This document shows positions 1-6,585 of a DNA stretch of 8,904 nucleotides, piece by piece; within the stretch, counting starts at the first letter, position 1; every line of letters begins with the position of its first letter. Below the pieces are notes generated by a model, which was not told the DNA's origin, ran no database searches, and was given only the letters and a program-made list of their open reading frames with translations. Both the position numbers and the translations under genes were made by a program. Origin of the DNA: an uncultured Desulfovibrio sp. (GTDB lineage: Bacteria; Desulfobacterota; Desulfovibrionia; Desulfovibrionales; Desulfovibrionaceae); NCBI GenBank assembly GCA_900553145.1, contig USCL01000153.1, positions 1 to 8,904 of the forward strand, given 5' to 3'.

Positions 1-116
1 CCCGCCCTTCCCCCGCCGCACCTGTTCGATCTCTGGATTACAATACTCGCTTCCCTAACGGCCCGCCCTTCCCCCGCCGCACCTGTTCGATCTCTGGATT
101 ACAATACTCGCTTCCC
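1..116. repeat. Perfect 55-bp direct repeat (two copies, 61-bp period)
   Basis: Bases 1-55 recur without mismatch at 62-116, separated by the six bases taacgg (56-61). In copy 2, the frame that runs into the rhomboid gene reads PALPPPHLFDLWITILAS and continues as RSIPYLL. Copy 1 encodes the same peptide one frame over (codons beginning at base 1) and then runs out of frame into TAACGG. Because 61 is not a multiple of 3, a protein started upstream and read through copy 1 would shift frame and meet TGA at 205-207. The visible repeat begins exactly at the window edge, so it may extend further left. A contig-end assembly artefact cannot be excluded from this window. Confidence 0.95.
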
Positions 117-970
117 GGAGCATCCCCTACCTCCTTGCAGGAAGGGGCAACAAGCTCCGCCTGTACGTCCCCGCCCTGCTCGAACGCCAAGCCCGTTCCG
201 AGCTTGAAGCCGTACTGGCCGAAAGCCGAAAGCCGCGCCCGGCCTACGTCGAGCCGCCCACGCACAACAACGCGCACTGGGTGCTGGCGCTGCTGCTCCT
301 GCTCATCCTCTGGCACGGCGTCAGGATGCACTGGGGATTTCTGGCGCATCTCCCCGGCCTGCCGGATCTGCCGCCTGAAGAATGGTCGCGGCTCGGTTCG
401 CTGGATGTCTTCCGCGTGCGTGTATTGGGGGAATGGTACCGCTGCGTCACCGCGCTGACCTTGCATGCCGACAGCCAGCACCTTTTCGGCAACGTCCTGT
501 TCGGCGCGCCATTTCTGATCCTGCTTTGCCGCCGGGTCGGCCTTGGGCTAGGCATCTTCCTCATCCTGCTGGCCGGAACCTTCGGCAACGCGCTCAACGC
601 ACTGTACCGCCCGGCGGGCCACATCAGCCTTGGCTTCTCCACGGCCCTCTTCGGCACGGTAGGCGTGCTTTCGGGCTTCATGGCCCTTCAAGGATGGGGT
701 ACCCGGACGCAAAGCGACACGGGAAAGCTCTCATGGCGCCGGGGCATTCTCCTGCTGGCCGCAGGCACAGGCATCCTCGCCATGCTCGGCACGGAAGGCG
801 ACAACACGGACTACGCCGCGCACCTGTTCGGACTGCTCTCCGGCTTCATCGTCGGAGGGGCCGCAAGCTGGATATCCCGGCGTACGGGCCTCCCTTCCCG
901 AGGCACCAATGCGCTACTGGGCCTGTGCGCCGCAGGGTTGCTTGTGTCCTGCTGGAGATTGGCGCTGTAA
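59..970 (+). CDS. Rhomboid family intramembrane serine protease, 5' end disrupted or incomplete
   Basis: Rhomboids are inner-membrane serine proteases that cut transmembrane substrates. The open frame starts after TAA 56-58, and its first usable start codon is only the GTG at 281, which lacks a visible ribosome binding site. Counting from that GTG (229 residues), the family signatures are present: H62-x4-H67-L-x-x-N71, the serine motif GFSTALFG with S120 (bases 638-640), and AHLFGLLSG with H181 (821-823). Together these form the Ser/His dyad, embedded in several hydrophobic helices. The frame upstream of 281 is clearly coding: it gives DLWITILASRSIPYLLAG and then an LRLYVPALLERQ stretch, which looks like the soluble N-terminal domain of Desulfovibrio-type rhomboids. 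The true start therefore lies off-window, and the 61-bp-period duplication puts it out of frame. The product is probably broken unless the repeat is an assembly error. The last 57 bp overlap the convergent ligase gene. Confidence 0.8.
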   Translation, partial: RPALPPPHLFDLWITILASRSIPYLLAGRGNKLRLYVPALLERQARSELEAVLAESRKPRPAYVEPPTHNNAHWVLALLLLLILWHGVRMHWGFLAHLPGLPDLPPEEWSRLGSLDVFRVRVLGEWYRCVTALTLHADSQHLFGNVLFGAPFLILLCRRVGLGLGIFLILLAGTFGNALNALYRPAGHISLGFSTALFGTVGVLSGFMALQGWGTRTQSDTGKLSWRRGILLLAAGTGILAMLGTEGDNTDYAAHLFGLLSGFIVGGAASWISRRTGLPSRGTNALLGLCAAGLLVSCWRLAL

Positions 971-2176
971 CTTCGTGATCAAACGCTGTCCGTATATAAA
1001 ACCTAGCGGGAAGAACAGCATAAGTATACCATCCTTCCTGTGAAGTGGATAGTCAAACAAACCGTAACCAGCATAAAAAATAAGTAAGGTTGGAAAACAG
1101 TATTGTTTATTCATGATTGCCCATTTGATAGCGGGCAGAAATGTTGCTAGAAGTAGTACAATACCGATAGCACCATAACCAAAAGCTACACCCAAATACA
1201 GATTATGCGGACTAGCAATTGATGTTTCAACAATTGGATATTTATTATGAAGTTCTTCAGCATGCTCACTGATAAAACGATCATGGAAAGATTCAAAGGT
1301 TCTAATACCATTCCCTATTAAAGGAGATTCTTTGAATCCAGCAATAGCAGCATCCCATATGGGCTGACGAGAAATAAAGGTCGCATCTTGGAGAGGATTC
1401 TGCACAGCGGAGAGGATACGCTCTCGTTCATCTGTGGGAAGTAATCCTAACAATAATACCACTCCTACAATAGATACTAAAATAAGTCGAATCCAATGGC
1501 GTCTGTACACCATAATGCCTAAAAAAATACTACTAATCGTAATAGCCAAAAAAGTACCCCTAGCAGCACAAAAGACCATAATAGTGAAAGAAACTATGCA
1601 CCCTATAATAGCTATTTTTTTCCTCATCAGATTTTGTTTTTCTATCCCATTAAGAAAAAAAAGAAAAACTAGTCCAGAGATAAAAGATAAAACACTGGGG
1701 TGGTCAAAAAATAAGCATATTCGCCCATTCCACACCATATCTTCAGGAAATCCTCGTATTGCAAAAATAATAAGAGAAAATATCAAAGAAAATAATATTC
1801 CACAGCCTACATACCAAATCTTTTCTCTAATAAAGATGGCCGAGGAAACGCCTACAACGAAAGCAACAAGCATATTTATACCGATGTTTATATCTTTAAA
1901 CACCATACCCGGTGTCACGCAAATATAAATAAAAAATAGCGAAGGTATCCATAGAAGCGACAGAAGCGTTATCTGATTATTCTCCCATATCGAATGTAAC
2001 TTTAGAATACCTAACAAGCCTGCTAGATATAGCGCTATAAAAACACCGCGGTTAAACGGCAAAATAAAAAACAAAATAGATACGGCGCTCAGAAGAAATA
2101 TATCTTTATCTACCAACAAATAAAAATAGCGTGAAATTTTTGACTGCACGGACGTCATTCTCCAGAAAAATATCAT
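914..2176 (-). CDS. O-antigen ligase / polymerase-like polytopic membrane protein (Wzy_C/WaaL type)
   Basis: The 420-residue product has many hydrophobic helices over residues 1-400. Near 280-340 it has a periplasmic-type loop containing GNGIRTFESFH and ASPHNLYLGVAFGYG; the SPHN-then-Gly-rich helix is characteristic of the Wzy_C domain. An earlier RGTF segment (residues 206-209) also fits. The family joins or polymerises surface glycans, for example O-antigen to lipid A-core; which role applies here cannot be told. The ATG at 2176 lies 5 bp after the upstream glycosyltransferase stop, with AAGGAT about 12 bases upstream; the ATG at 2158 is possible but badly spaced from its GGAG. The gene is AT-rich, unlike the flanking DNA. 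Its last 18 residues (403-420, from LQRQSP on) are the exact antisense of the end of the rhomboid gene, so this tail was probably gained when the gene landed here. Confidence 0.85.
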   Translation of the reverse strand: MIFFWRMTSVQSKISRYFYLLVDKDIFLLSAVSILFFILPFNRGVFIALYLAGLLGILKLHSIWENNQITLLSLLWIPSLFFIYICVTPGMVFKDINIGINMLVAFVVGVSSAIFIREKIWYVGCGILFSLIFSLIIFAIRGFPEDMVWNGRICLFFDHPSVLSFISGLVFLFFLNGIEKQNLMRKKIAIIGCIVSFTIMVFCAARGTFLAITISSIFLGIMVYRRHWIRLILVSIVGVVLLLGLLPTDERERILSAVQNPLQDATFISRQPIWDAAIAGFKESPLIGNGIRTFESFHDRFISEHAEELHNKYPIVETSIASPHNLYLGVAFGYGAIGIVLLLATFLPAIKWAIMNKQYCFPTLLIFYAGYGLFDYPLHRKDGILMLFFPLGFIYGQRLITKLQRQSPAGHKQPCGAQAQ

Positions 2177-2181
2177 TCTAG

Positions 2182-2967
2182 CTAAATATCCTTCTTACGC
2201 CAAACAAACCATCGGTGTTTCCGATTTAATTTTACCAGTTTTGATACTTTTTCCGGGAACAAGCTTTGGAATAATGCAAACAACACAAATCCGATATGTT
2301 TATTACGTTTTCTACCCGCGCTCTTAAAGTGAAAAATTTTTCCTATCCGACAGGATACATCATTATATATATTTCCATCAAGCGTATGAACGATATATTT
2401 TCCATAGGTTTGTCGAGAATTGATCTGCTTAAAATCAATTTTTTCCTCTAAAAGCAGACTAAGAGCAGATTGATCTGTTTGTTCTTTATCCTCACAAATT
2501 TTTTCCCATTTCCCAAAAAAGTCATCCTCGATCTCTTTCCCAAACCCCATGACACCTGCATTAATCTTACCATTAATAAGAATGTGCTCTTTTTTCTCAC
2601 GGTCGCAACGATATGTGACCATGATCTCATTATTAGTGGGAAATATTTCAGCAATACAATTCTCTACTGGTAACGCATCTGCATCAAGGACTATTACTCC
2701 CTTTTTATACTTATGTAAAAAATGACGTATGCAATTTATTTTATGTGTTGTTCGAATATTTCCCTTACTATTCATAGAAAACGTGTCATCATCAAAAAGT
2801 GTTTTCTCAATAGTAACTCCCATGTTTTTAAGAGAACTTTTTTCCTTTTCAGTTAACCCCAAGTCATAAAGAAAAAGTTGACAATCTGTATACATTCTAA
2901 TAATTCGTGCAAGATAAGACGCCATTGGATAAAAATTCGTATCCGCACAAGTCAAAATCGAGTACAT
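2182..2967 (-). CDS. Putative glycosyltransferase, GT-A fold with DxD motif
   Basis: The 261-residue product has no signal peptide or clear membrane helix. VIVLDADALP (residues 91-100, DAD at 95-97) looks like the metal and nucleotide-sugar binding DxD motif of GT-A enzymes. INAGVMGFG (135-143), the TDQSAL segment (164-169) and HFKSAG (213-218) sit in the order seen in GT8-like and nucleotide-diphospho-sugar transferase families. The inferred role is adding a sugar to a surface glycan in the cytoplasm; donor and acceptor are unknown. The C-terminal tail is basic (RKHRWFVWRKKDI), perhaps for contact with the membrane. The ATG overlaps the end of the GT4 gene by 16 bp, and AGGGGG lies 6 bases upstream inside that gene, so translation may be coupled. 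A hand-counted 60-base line within it (2461-2520) has 19 G+C, far below the neighbouring pyr and peptidase genes. Confidence 0.72.
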   Translation of the reverse strand: MYSILTCADTNFYPMASYLARIIRMYTDCQLFLYDLGLTEKEKSSLKNMGVTIEKTLFDDDTFSMNSKGNIRTTHKINCIRHFLHKYKKGVIVLDADALPVENCIAEIFPTNNEIMVTYRCDREKKEHILINGKINAGVMGFGKEIEDDFFGKWEKICEDKEQTDQSALSLLLEEKIDFKQINSRQTYGKYIVHTLDGNIYNDVSCRIGKIFHFKSAGRKRNKHIGFVLFALFQSLFPEKVSKLVKLNRKHRWFVWRKKDI

Positions 2968-4025
2968 CCCTTTCCCCCTAAAGCAATTCTCAAAAAGTAA
3001 CTTTCCAATTCTTCCGCCTGCCCATCAATATCAAAAGACTTCCGGCAAGCTTCACGGGCACACTCACGCTGTTTCAACAATTCGGTATCGGGAAGATTTA
3101 TGGCTGCACACATCGTTTTTGCAAAGACGTCTTCCTTCGAATCATAGGGTAGCATCCACCGTCGTAACGTTTCGGGAACAACTTCTTCGACGCCTCCGAC
3201 ATCACGGGTGATCGGCAGCAAGCCCGCTGCCATGCCTTCAAGCAGCGTGTTGGGCAGGCCTTCACAGTATGAAGCCAACAAAAAAATATCTCCCGCTTGC
3301 AGGTCATCCATGATATTCATAGAAAAACCATGCCAAACAACGCGATCGGATAGCCCGAGTTCCTGCGTAAGTTGGCGTAATGCATTTTCTTCCCTGCCTC
3401 TTCCCCATATATGCAACTCAAAAGGCTCTGGAATTTGGGATAATGCCCGCAGCAGCATAGCATGCCCCTTATCGGCCTCAAGCTGTTGAGTGCATATCAA
3501 GCGTCGGGGGTGATGCAACTCCAGAGAGGTATTGGAGGCTTTCTTGCCGTTGAGGACGACATGCACGTCTTTGGCCTTCACATAAGGAAGGCTCTTGATG
3601 AACCCTTCGGCAATGAAGCGGCATGGACACAAAAAGGCCGGGCGTATCCATGCATGCAGCAACCGTGTTTTCAAGCGATAAGGGATATCCTCGGGCAGGC
3701 CGATCCTCTGTACGACAGGGATGTTCAGCAACCGCGCAGCAACTCCAGCTGTAGCAAGATCTTTTCCTATGTTCGTTACTACAATCTCAATGCCGTGCCT
3801 TTGGAACTCCTCGTAAAAAAAACGGATTGTCAATGGGTTCAAATCCGGGCCGAAATGAACCTGTTCGCCATGCCCCACCCGTTCTTGTGCCGCATCGATG
3901 AATTCAGGTTGCCTACCATATATGAAGATACGATTGCCGCGTTTGGCAAGGCGTTCGGCAAACTGCAGATACCAAGTCTTTACGCCGCCCCATCCAAACG
4001 TGGCATTCACAAAAGCGATATTCAC
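2952..4025 (-). CDS. Glycosyltransferase family 4 (GT-B fold)
   Basis: The 357-residue product starts MNIAFVNATFGWGGVKTW, the usual beta strand plus Gly-rich loop of GT4 enzymes (GGVK at 13-16). The C-terminal donor-binding domain shows the LICTQQLEADKGH strand-turn (residues 176-188), HIWGRGRE (205-212) and the E-x7-E pair E255/E263 in CEGLPNTLLEGMAAG. It is a retaining NDP-sugar transferase by family, and length is normal. The start codon is GTG (4023-4025) with an AGGGTGG-like site just upstream; the well-formed N-terminus supports it. It begins 9 bp after the M24 peptidase stop and overlaps the next gene by 16 bp. Composition is intermediate (27 G+C in the line 3301-3360), between the GC-rich peptidase and the AT-rich genes downstream. 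The likely role is surface polysaccharide assembly together with those two genes. Confidence 0.88.
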   Translation of the reverse strand: MNIAFVNATFGWGGVKTWYLQFAERLAKRGNRIFIYGRQPEFIDAAQERVGHGEQVHFGPDLNPLTIRFFYEEFQRHGIEIVVTNIGKDLATAGVAARLLNIPVVQRIGLPEDIPYRLKTRLLHAWIRPAFLCPCRFIAEGFIKSLPYVKAKDVHVVLNGKKASNTSLELHHPRRLICTQQLEADKGHAMLLRALSQIPEPFELHIWGRGREENALRQLTQELGLSDRVVWHGFSMNIMDDLQAGDIFLLASYCEGLPNTLLEGMAAGLLPITRDVGGVEEVVPETLRRWMLPYDSKEDVFAKTMCAAINLPDTELLKQRECAREACRKSFDIDGQAEELESYFLRIALGGKGCTRF

Positions 4026-4034
4026 ACAACCACC

Positions 4035-5126
4035 CTAAAGCACCCGGCAGCCGTCTTCGGTAACCAGCACCATATGCTCCCAGCGGATCCCTCCCCATTC
4101 GGGGAAGTACAGGCCGGGCTCGACCGTTACGACCATGCCGGGTTCCAATGGCGTTTTGTTGCGGCCATTGAGGCTCGGCCCCTCGTGGGTTTCCAGCCCG
4201 ACACCGTGCCCAAGGCCGTGCGTGAAGGCTTCCGCGACGCCGAGGGATTCGAAGTGCCCTCTCGCGGCCTTATAAACATCGCACGCCAGCACGCCGGGAT
4301 GAATGGCCCGGATGGCCTTATGCTGGGCTTCCTGCACGGCTTCCAGCGTTTTTTTGAACCGATCCGTCGGCTTGTCGCCGATCCAGAAAGTCCGGGTCTG
4401 ATCTGAGCAATAATCCTTCAGACGGCAGCCCACATCTATAAGGACAAGATTTTCCGCCTCCAAAAAGACGTCCCTGGAAGGCAGATAATGCGGCAGAGCC
4501 GCGTTGGCGCCATGCCCCACAATGCTGGCAAAGGCCAGCTCAGTCGCCCCGTGGTGCCTGAAAAACATCTCGATGTCCCACGAGACGGCGGCTTCGCTCC
4601 GTCCGGGGACGAGTACGCCGGGCAGCCATTCCATCATCTGCTGATTCAGGCGGCAGGAGATCTCCATACGCCGGATCTCTTCCGCATCCTTGATGATGCG
4701 AAGGCGTTCGACCAGCCCGTCGGCCCGCTCAAGGCGGCAGCCCGAACCCGCCAGCGTTTCCGCGAACTTCTCATAGAACTCCAGCGTGACCGCGCGGGCC
4801 TCGAAACCAACCTTCTTGCCAGGCGCAAGCCCTTTCAAGAGCTTGGCGATGTCTTCCGGCGCGTCCGCACCGTAAATGAAGACCCGCTCGGGCTCCCACA
4901 GCCGCCGGGCCGCGTCCAGATAGCGCGAATCCGTGGCGATCCAGTCCTTGCCGTCCGCCATCACAATCAGGCGGCCGGCACTTTCGTTCAGCTGCACGTC
5001 ATGCAGTTCGAAACCGGAAAGGTAATACCGGTTCGCCGCGTGGCTGATCAAAAGCGCTTCGATTCCCTGTTCCCGCATCAGCACCCGCAGGTGTTCGCGG
5101 CGCTGTTCGCACATCTGTTCGGACAT
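4035..5126 (-). CDS. M24 family metallopeptidase, aminopeptidase P (Xaa-Pro) type
   Basis: The 363-residue cytosolic enzyme has a creatinase-like N-terminal domain (about residues 1-140) and a pita-bread catalytic domain. All five metal ligands are visible: D231 (LIDVGC), D242 (SDQTRTF), H307 (HGLGHGVGLETHEGP), E336 (VTVEPG) and E350 (GGIRWEHM). H213 in LPHYLPS fits the substrate-binding His seen in the family. It is expected to remove N-terminal residues before proline or to act as a Xaa-Pro dipeptidase; specificity cannot be read here. The ATG at 5126 has only a weak site (GGATA). It is GC-rich (38 G+C in the line 4561-4620), so it looks native, and it heads the run of polysaccharide genes that begins 9 bp after its stop. 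No functional link to glycan synthesis is implied by the sequence; shared transcription may be accidental. Confidence 0.92.
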   Translation of the reverse strand: MSEQMCEQRREHLRVLMREQGIEALLISHAANRYYLSGFELHDVQLNESAGRLIVMADGKDWIATDSRYLDAARRLWEPERVFIYGADAPEDIAKLLKGLAPGKKVGFEARAVTLEFYEKFAETLAGSGCRLERADGLVERLRIIKDAEEIRRMEISCRLNQQMMEWLPGVLVPGRSEAAVSWDIEMFFRHHGATELAFASIVGHGANAALPHYLPSRDVFLEAENLVLIDVGCRLKDYCSDQTRTFWIGDKPTDRFKKTLEAVQEAQHKAIRAIHPGVLACDVYKAARGHFESLGVAEAFTHGLGHGVGLETHEGPSLNGRNKTPLEPGMVVTVEPGLYFPEWGGIRWEHMVLVTEDGCRVL

Positions 5127-5282
5127 AGTCGTATCCGTTTGTTTTTATAAAAAATTTTAATAAATAAACTGAAACATATACAGGAAAACACCATATACGG
5201 GCACGCCCCCCTTGTCCAGCAAAGGAGAAAGGCATGATAATCCCTCTTCGCTTACGAAAACCGCTGCTCCCCTGATGAGCGT
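5127..5282. other. Intergenic gap between hemW and the M24 peptidase gene, AT-rich leader
   Basis: The stretch next to the peptidase start (about 5141-5198) is very AT-rich. On the minus strand it offers several loose -10-like sequences (for example TATAAA just before the gene), but I find no matching -35 at good spacing. A promoter for the peptidase-glycosyltransferase unit probably lies here, without a pinpointed position. I see no convincing terminator behind hemW: GGGC-GT-GCCC near 5199-5208 has too small a loop and no T run. On the plus strand, at 5221-5275, a very strong ribosome binding site precedes a 13-codon frame, which is listed separately. Confidence 0.5.
5234..5275 (+). CDS. Possible 13-residue small ORF with strong Shine-Dalgarno
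   Basis: AAAGGAG at 5221-5227 lies 6 bases before ATG 5234. The frame encodes MIIPLRLRKPLLP and stops with TGA at 5273-5275, just short of the hemW 3' end on the other strand. The site is better than that of most real genes in this window. There is no clear plus-strand promoter and no gene follows in this orientation, so it may be chance purine richness. The peptide is basic and hydrophobic; no function is suggested. Confidence 0.15.
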   Translation: MIIPLRLRKPLLP

Positions 5283-6428
5283 TTACTCCATGCCTTCGGG
5301 TTCCTCTTCAAAAAGCTCGCTGAGGATACTGTTGGAAACGAGCATCCCTTCGTCCGTGAGCCGGAATACGCCATCTTCCATCCGGGCCAGCCCCCCGGCG
5401 CAAAGACGGCGGACGAATGGCCCATGATCAGCCATAAAGGGGCGTCCAGCCAAGGACTCATAAGCATCCAGCGGCAAACCGTCCACGGTCCGCAAACGCA
5501 GCATCATGAGCTCCAGCGCCCGTGTGGCCCGATCCAGCGGCTCGCGATCCGGGCAGCGGCGCCCTTCCCGCACCTGCTCCAGCCACGCTTCCCCCTCCGG
5601 GTTGGCCCAGCGCTCCCCTCCGAGAGTGGATGCCGCGGCCGGGCCTACCCCCAGATACTCCCGGCCTTCCCAATACCCCAGATTATGGCGGCACCGGAAG
5701 CCATCCCGAGCAAAATTGGACACTTCGTAATGATGCAGCCCCGCCTCTCCAAACAGCCGGATGCCTTCGAGGTACATGGCGCACTGCACGTCTTCCGGAG
5801 GCAGATCCGCCTCCCCGCAGGACTCCGCAAGAGGCGTCCCCGGCTCCAGCATCAGACCATATGCGGAGACATGCTCCGGCCCGAGTGCGATTGCCGCGTG
5901 CACATCCTCCCGCCACTGTTCCAGCGTCTGCCCCGGCAACCCCCACATGAGATCAAGGCTGAGGTTGGCGCAGCCCGCGTCACGGATGGCGCGAAACGCC
6001 CCCCGCGCCGCGTCCGCCCTGTGCAGCCGTCCGAGCGTCTCCAGCATCCCATCGTTCAGGGACTGCACGCCAAGCGAAATCCGGTTGACCCCCGCCGCCA
6101 GAAAACCGCCCGCCTTCTCCGCCGTATGCAGGGAATCAGGGTTGGCTTCCATGCTGATTTCCGCTCCGGGCGGGATCTCAAACATCCGGCGCGCGCAGTC
6201 CAGCACGCCCGCCACCTGATCCGGCTCAAGCAGGCTCGGCGTGCCGCCGCCGAAAAACACGCTCTCGACGGGCACCCGGCCAAGCCGCCGCCCCCATTGC
6301 TCCAATTCGGCATGCAGCGCCGAAAGGTACACGGCCATTTCATGGCCCGAACGTGACAGCGGGCTGGAATAGAAGGCGCAATAACGGCACTTGCGGCGGC
6401 AGAAAGGCACATGGACATACAGAAGCAT
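5283..6428 (-). CDS. hemW: HemW-like radical SAM protein (heme chaperone)
   Basis: HemW proteins resemble oxygen-independent coproporphyrinogen III oxidase (HemN) but act as heme-binding chaperones. This 381-residue protein has the radical SAM cluster motif C10-x3-C14-x2-C17 very near the N-terminus, directly after MLLYVHVPF. Then follow the SAM-binding GGGTPSLL (60-67), EANPDSL (94-100), NRISLGVQS (115-123), DLMWGLPGQT (159-168) and the HemW heme-binding motif HNLGYW (248-253). The C-terminal winged part ends at residue 381. The short N-terminus, lacking the extension of true HemN, and the HNxxYW motif favour HemW. The ATG at 6428 has GGAG about 7 bases upstream. It diverges from pyrB, with its own candidate promoter at 6472-6500. 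It is GC-rich and looks native. Confidence 0.92.
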   Translation of the reverse strand: MLLYVHVPFCRRKCRYCAFYSSPLSRSGHEMAVYLSALHAELEQWGRRLGRVPVESVFFGGGTPSLLEPDQVAGVLDCARRMFEIPPGAEISMEANPDSLHTAEKAGGFLAAGVNRISLGVQSLNDGMLETLGRLHRADAARGAFRAIRDAGCANLSLDLMWGLPGQTLEQWREDVHAAIALGPEHVSAYGLMLEPGTPLAESCGEADLPPEDVQCAMYLEGIRLFGEAGLHHYEVSNFARDGFRCRHNLGYWEGREYLGVGPAAASTLGGERWANPEGEAWLEQVREGRRCPDREPLDRATRALELMMLRLRTVDGLPLDAYESLAGRPFMADHGPFVRRLCAGGLARMEDGVFRLTDEGMLVSNSILSELFEEEPEGME

Positions 6429-6471
6429 AGATACTCCGGGATACGGTTCGCGGGATAGCCTCTCTTACCCC

Positions 6472-6500
6472 GTTTTACGCTCCGGCACAAACCGGGGCAA
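6472..6500 (-). promoter_or_regulatory. Candidate sigma70-type promoter for hemW
   Basis: Read on the minus strand: TTGCCC (6500-6495), a 17-bp spacer, then TAAAAC (6477-6472), each matching the consensus hexamer at 4 of 6 bases. Transcription would start near 6465, giving a leader of roughly 36 nt before the hemW ATG. An imperfect inverted repeat, CCCCGTTT (6468-6475) with AAACCGGGG (6489-6497), covers the -10 and reaches into the -35. It could be an operator or chance. Confidence 0.4.
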
Positions 6501-6507
6501 AAAAAAC

Positions 6508-6536
6508 TTTACATCGGGGGGCAGTCCGCATATCGT
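6508..6536 (+). promoter_or_regulatory. Candidate sigma70-type promoter for the pyr leader and pyrBC
   Basis: TTTACA (6508-6513, 5 of 6 to consensus), a spacer of exactly 17 bp, then TATCGT (6531-6536, 4 of 6). The expected start is near 6543. That would place the palindrome GGGC-ATGC-GCCC (6544-6555) at the very 5' end of the RNA and leave about 43 nt before the leader ATG at 6586. The leader RNA from start to terminator would be about 140 nt. The -35 lies 8 bp from the proposed hemW -35, so the promoters are back to back. Confidence 0.6.
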
Positions 6537-6543
6537 AACGTGT

Positions 6544-6555
6544 GGGCATGCGCCC
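6544..6555 (+). other. Short palindromic hairpin at the predicted 5' end of the pyr leader RNA
   Basis: GGGC (6544-6547) and GCCC (6552-6555) are complementary around ATGC, followed by six As. It begins at or one base after the predicted transcription start. It could shield the 5' end of the RNA or be an operator half-site pair. With a 4-bp stem, chance is possible. Confidence 0.3.
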
Positions 6556-6585
6556 AAAAAACGTCAAACATCTCAGAGAAACCGA

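Noticed and set aside
1655..1662. Run of eight As in the ligase gene as a possible phase-variation tract
   Set aside because: Eight A/T bases in an AT-rich gene are expected by chance, and there is no repeat-unit tract or other sign of switching.
3462..4406. Plus-strand open frame (314 codons) opposite the GT4 and peptidase genes
   Set aside because: It spans two well-supported minus-strand genes and their junction, has no family motif, and no ribosome binding site was seen.
5199..5208. GGGC/GCCC palindrome as a terminator of hemW
   Set aside because: The loop would be only two bases and no T run follows on the minus strand.
5424..6356. Plus-strand open frame (310 codons) opposite hemW
   Set aside because: The Pro/Arg/Gln/His-rich composition is typical of antisense to a GC-rich gene; hemW on the other strand has complete motifs.
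6391..6585. Upstream extension of the leader frame to an earlier ATG at 6391
   Set aside because: It would overlap the start of hemW on the opposite strand and lie upstream of the best promoter. The ATG at 6586 has a site at proper distance and fits the leader model.
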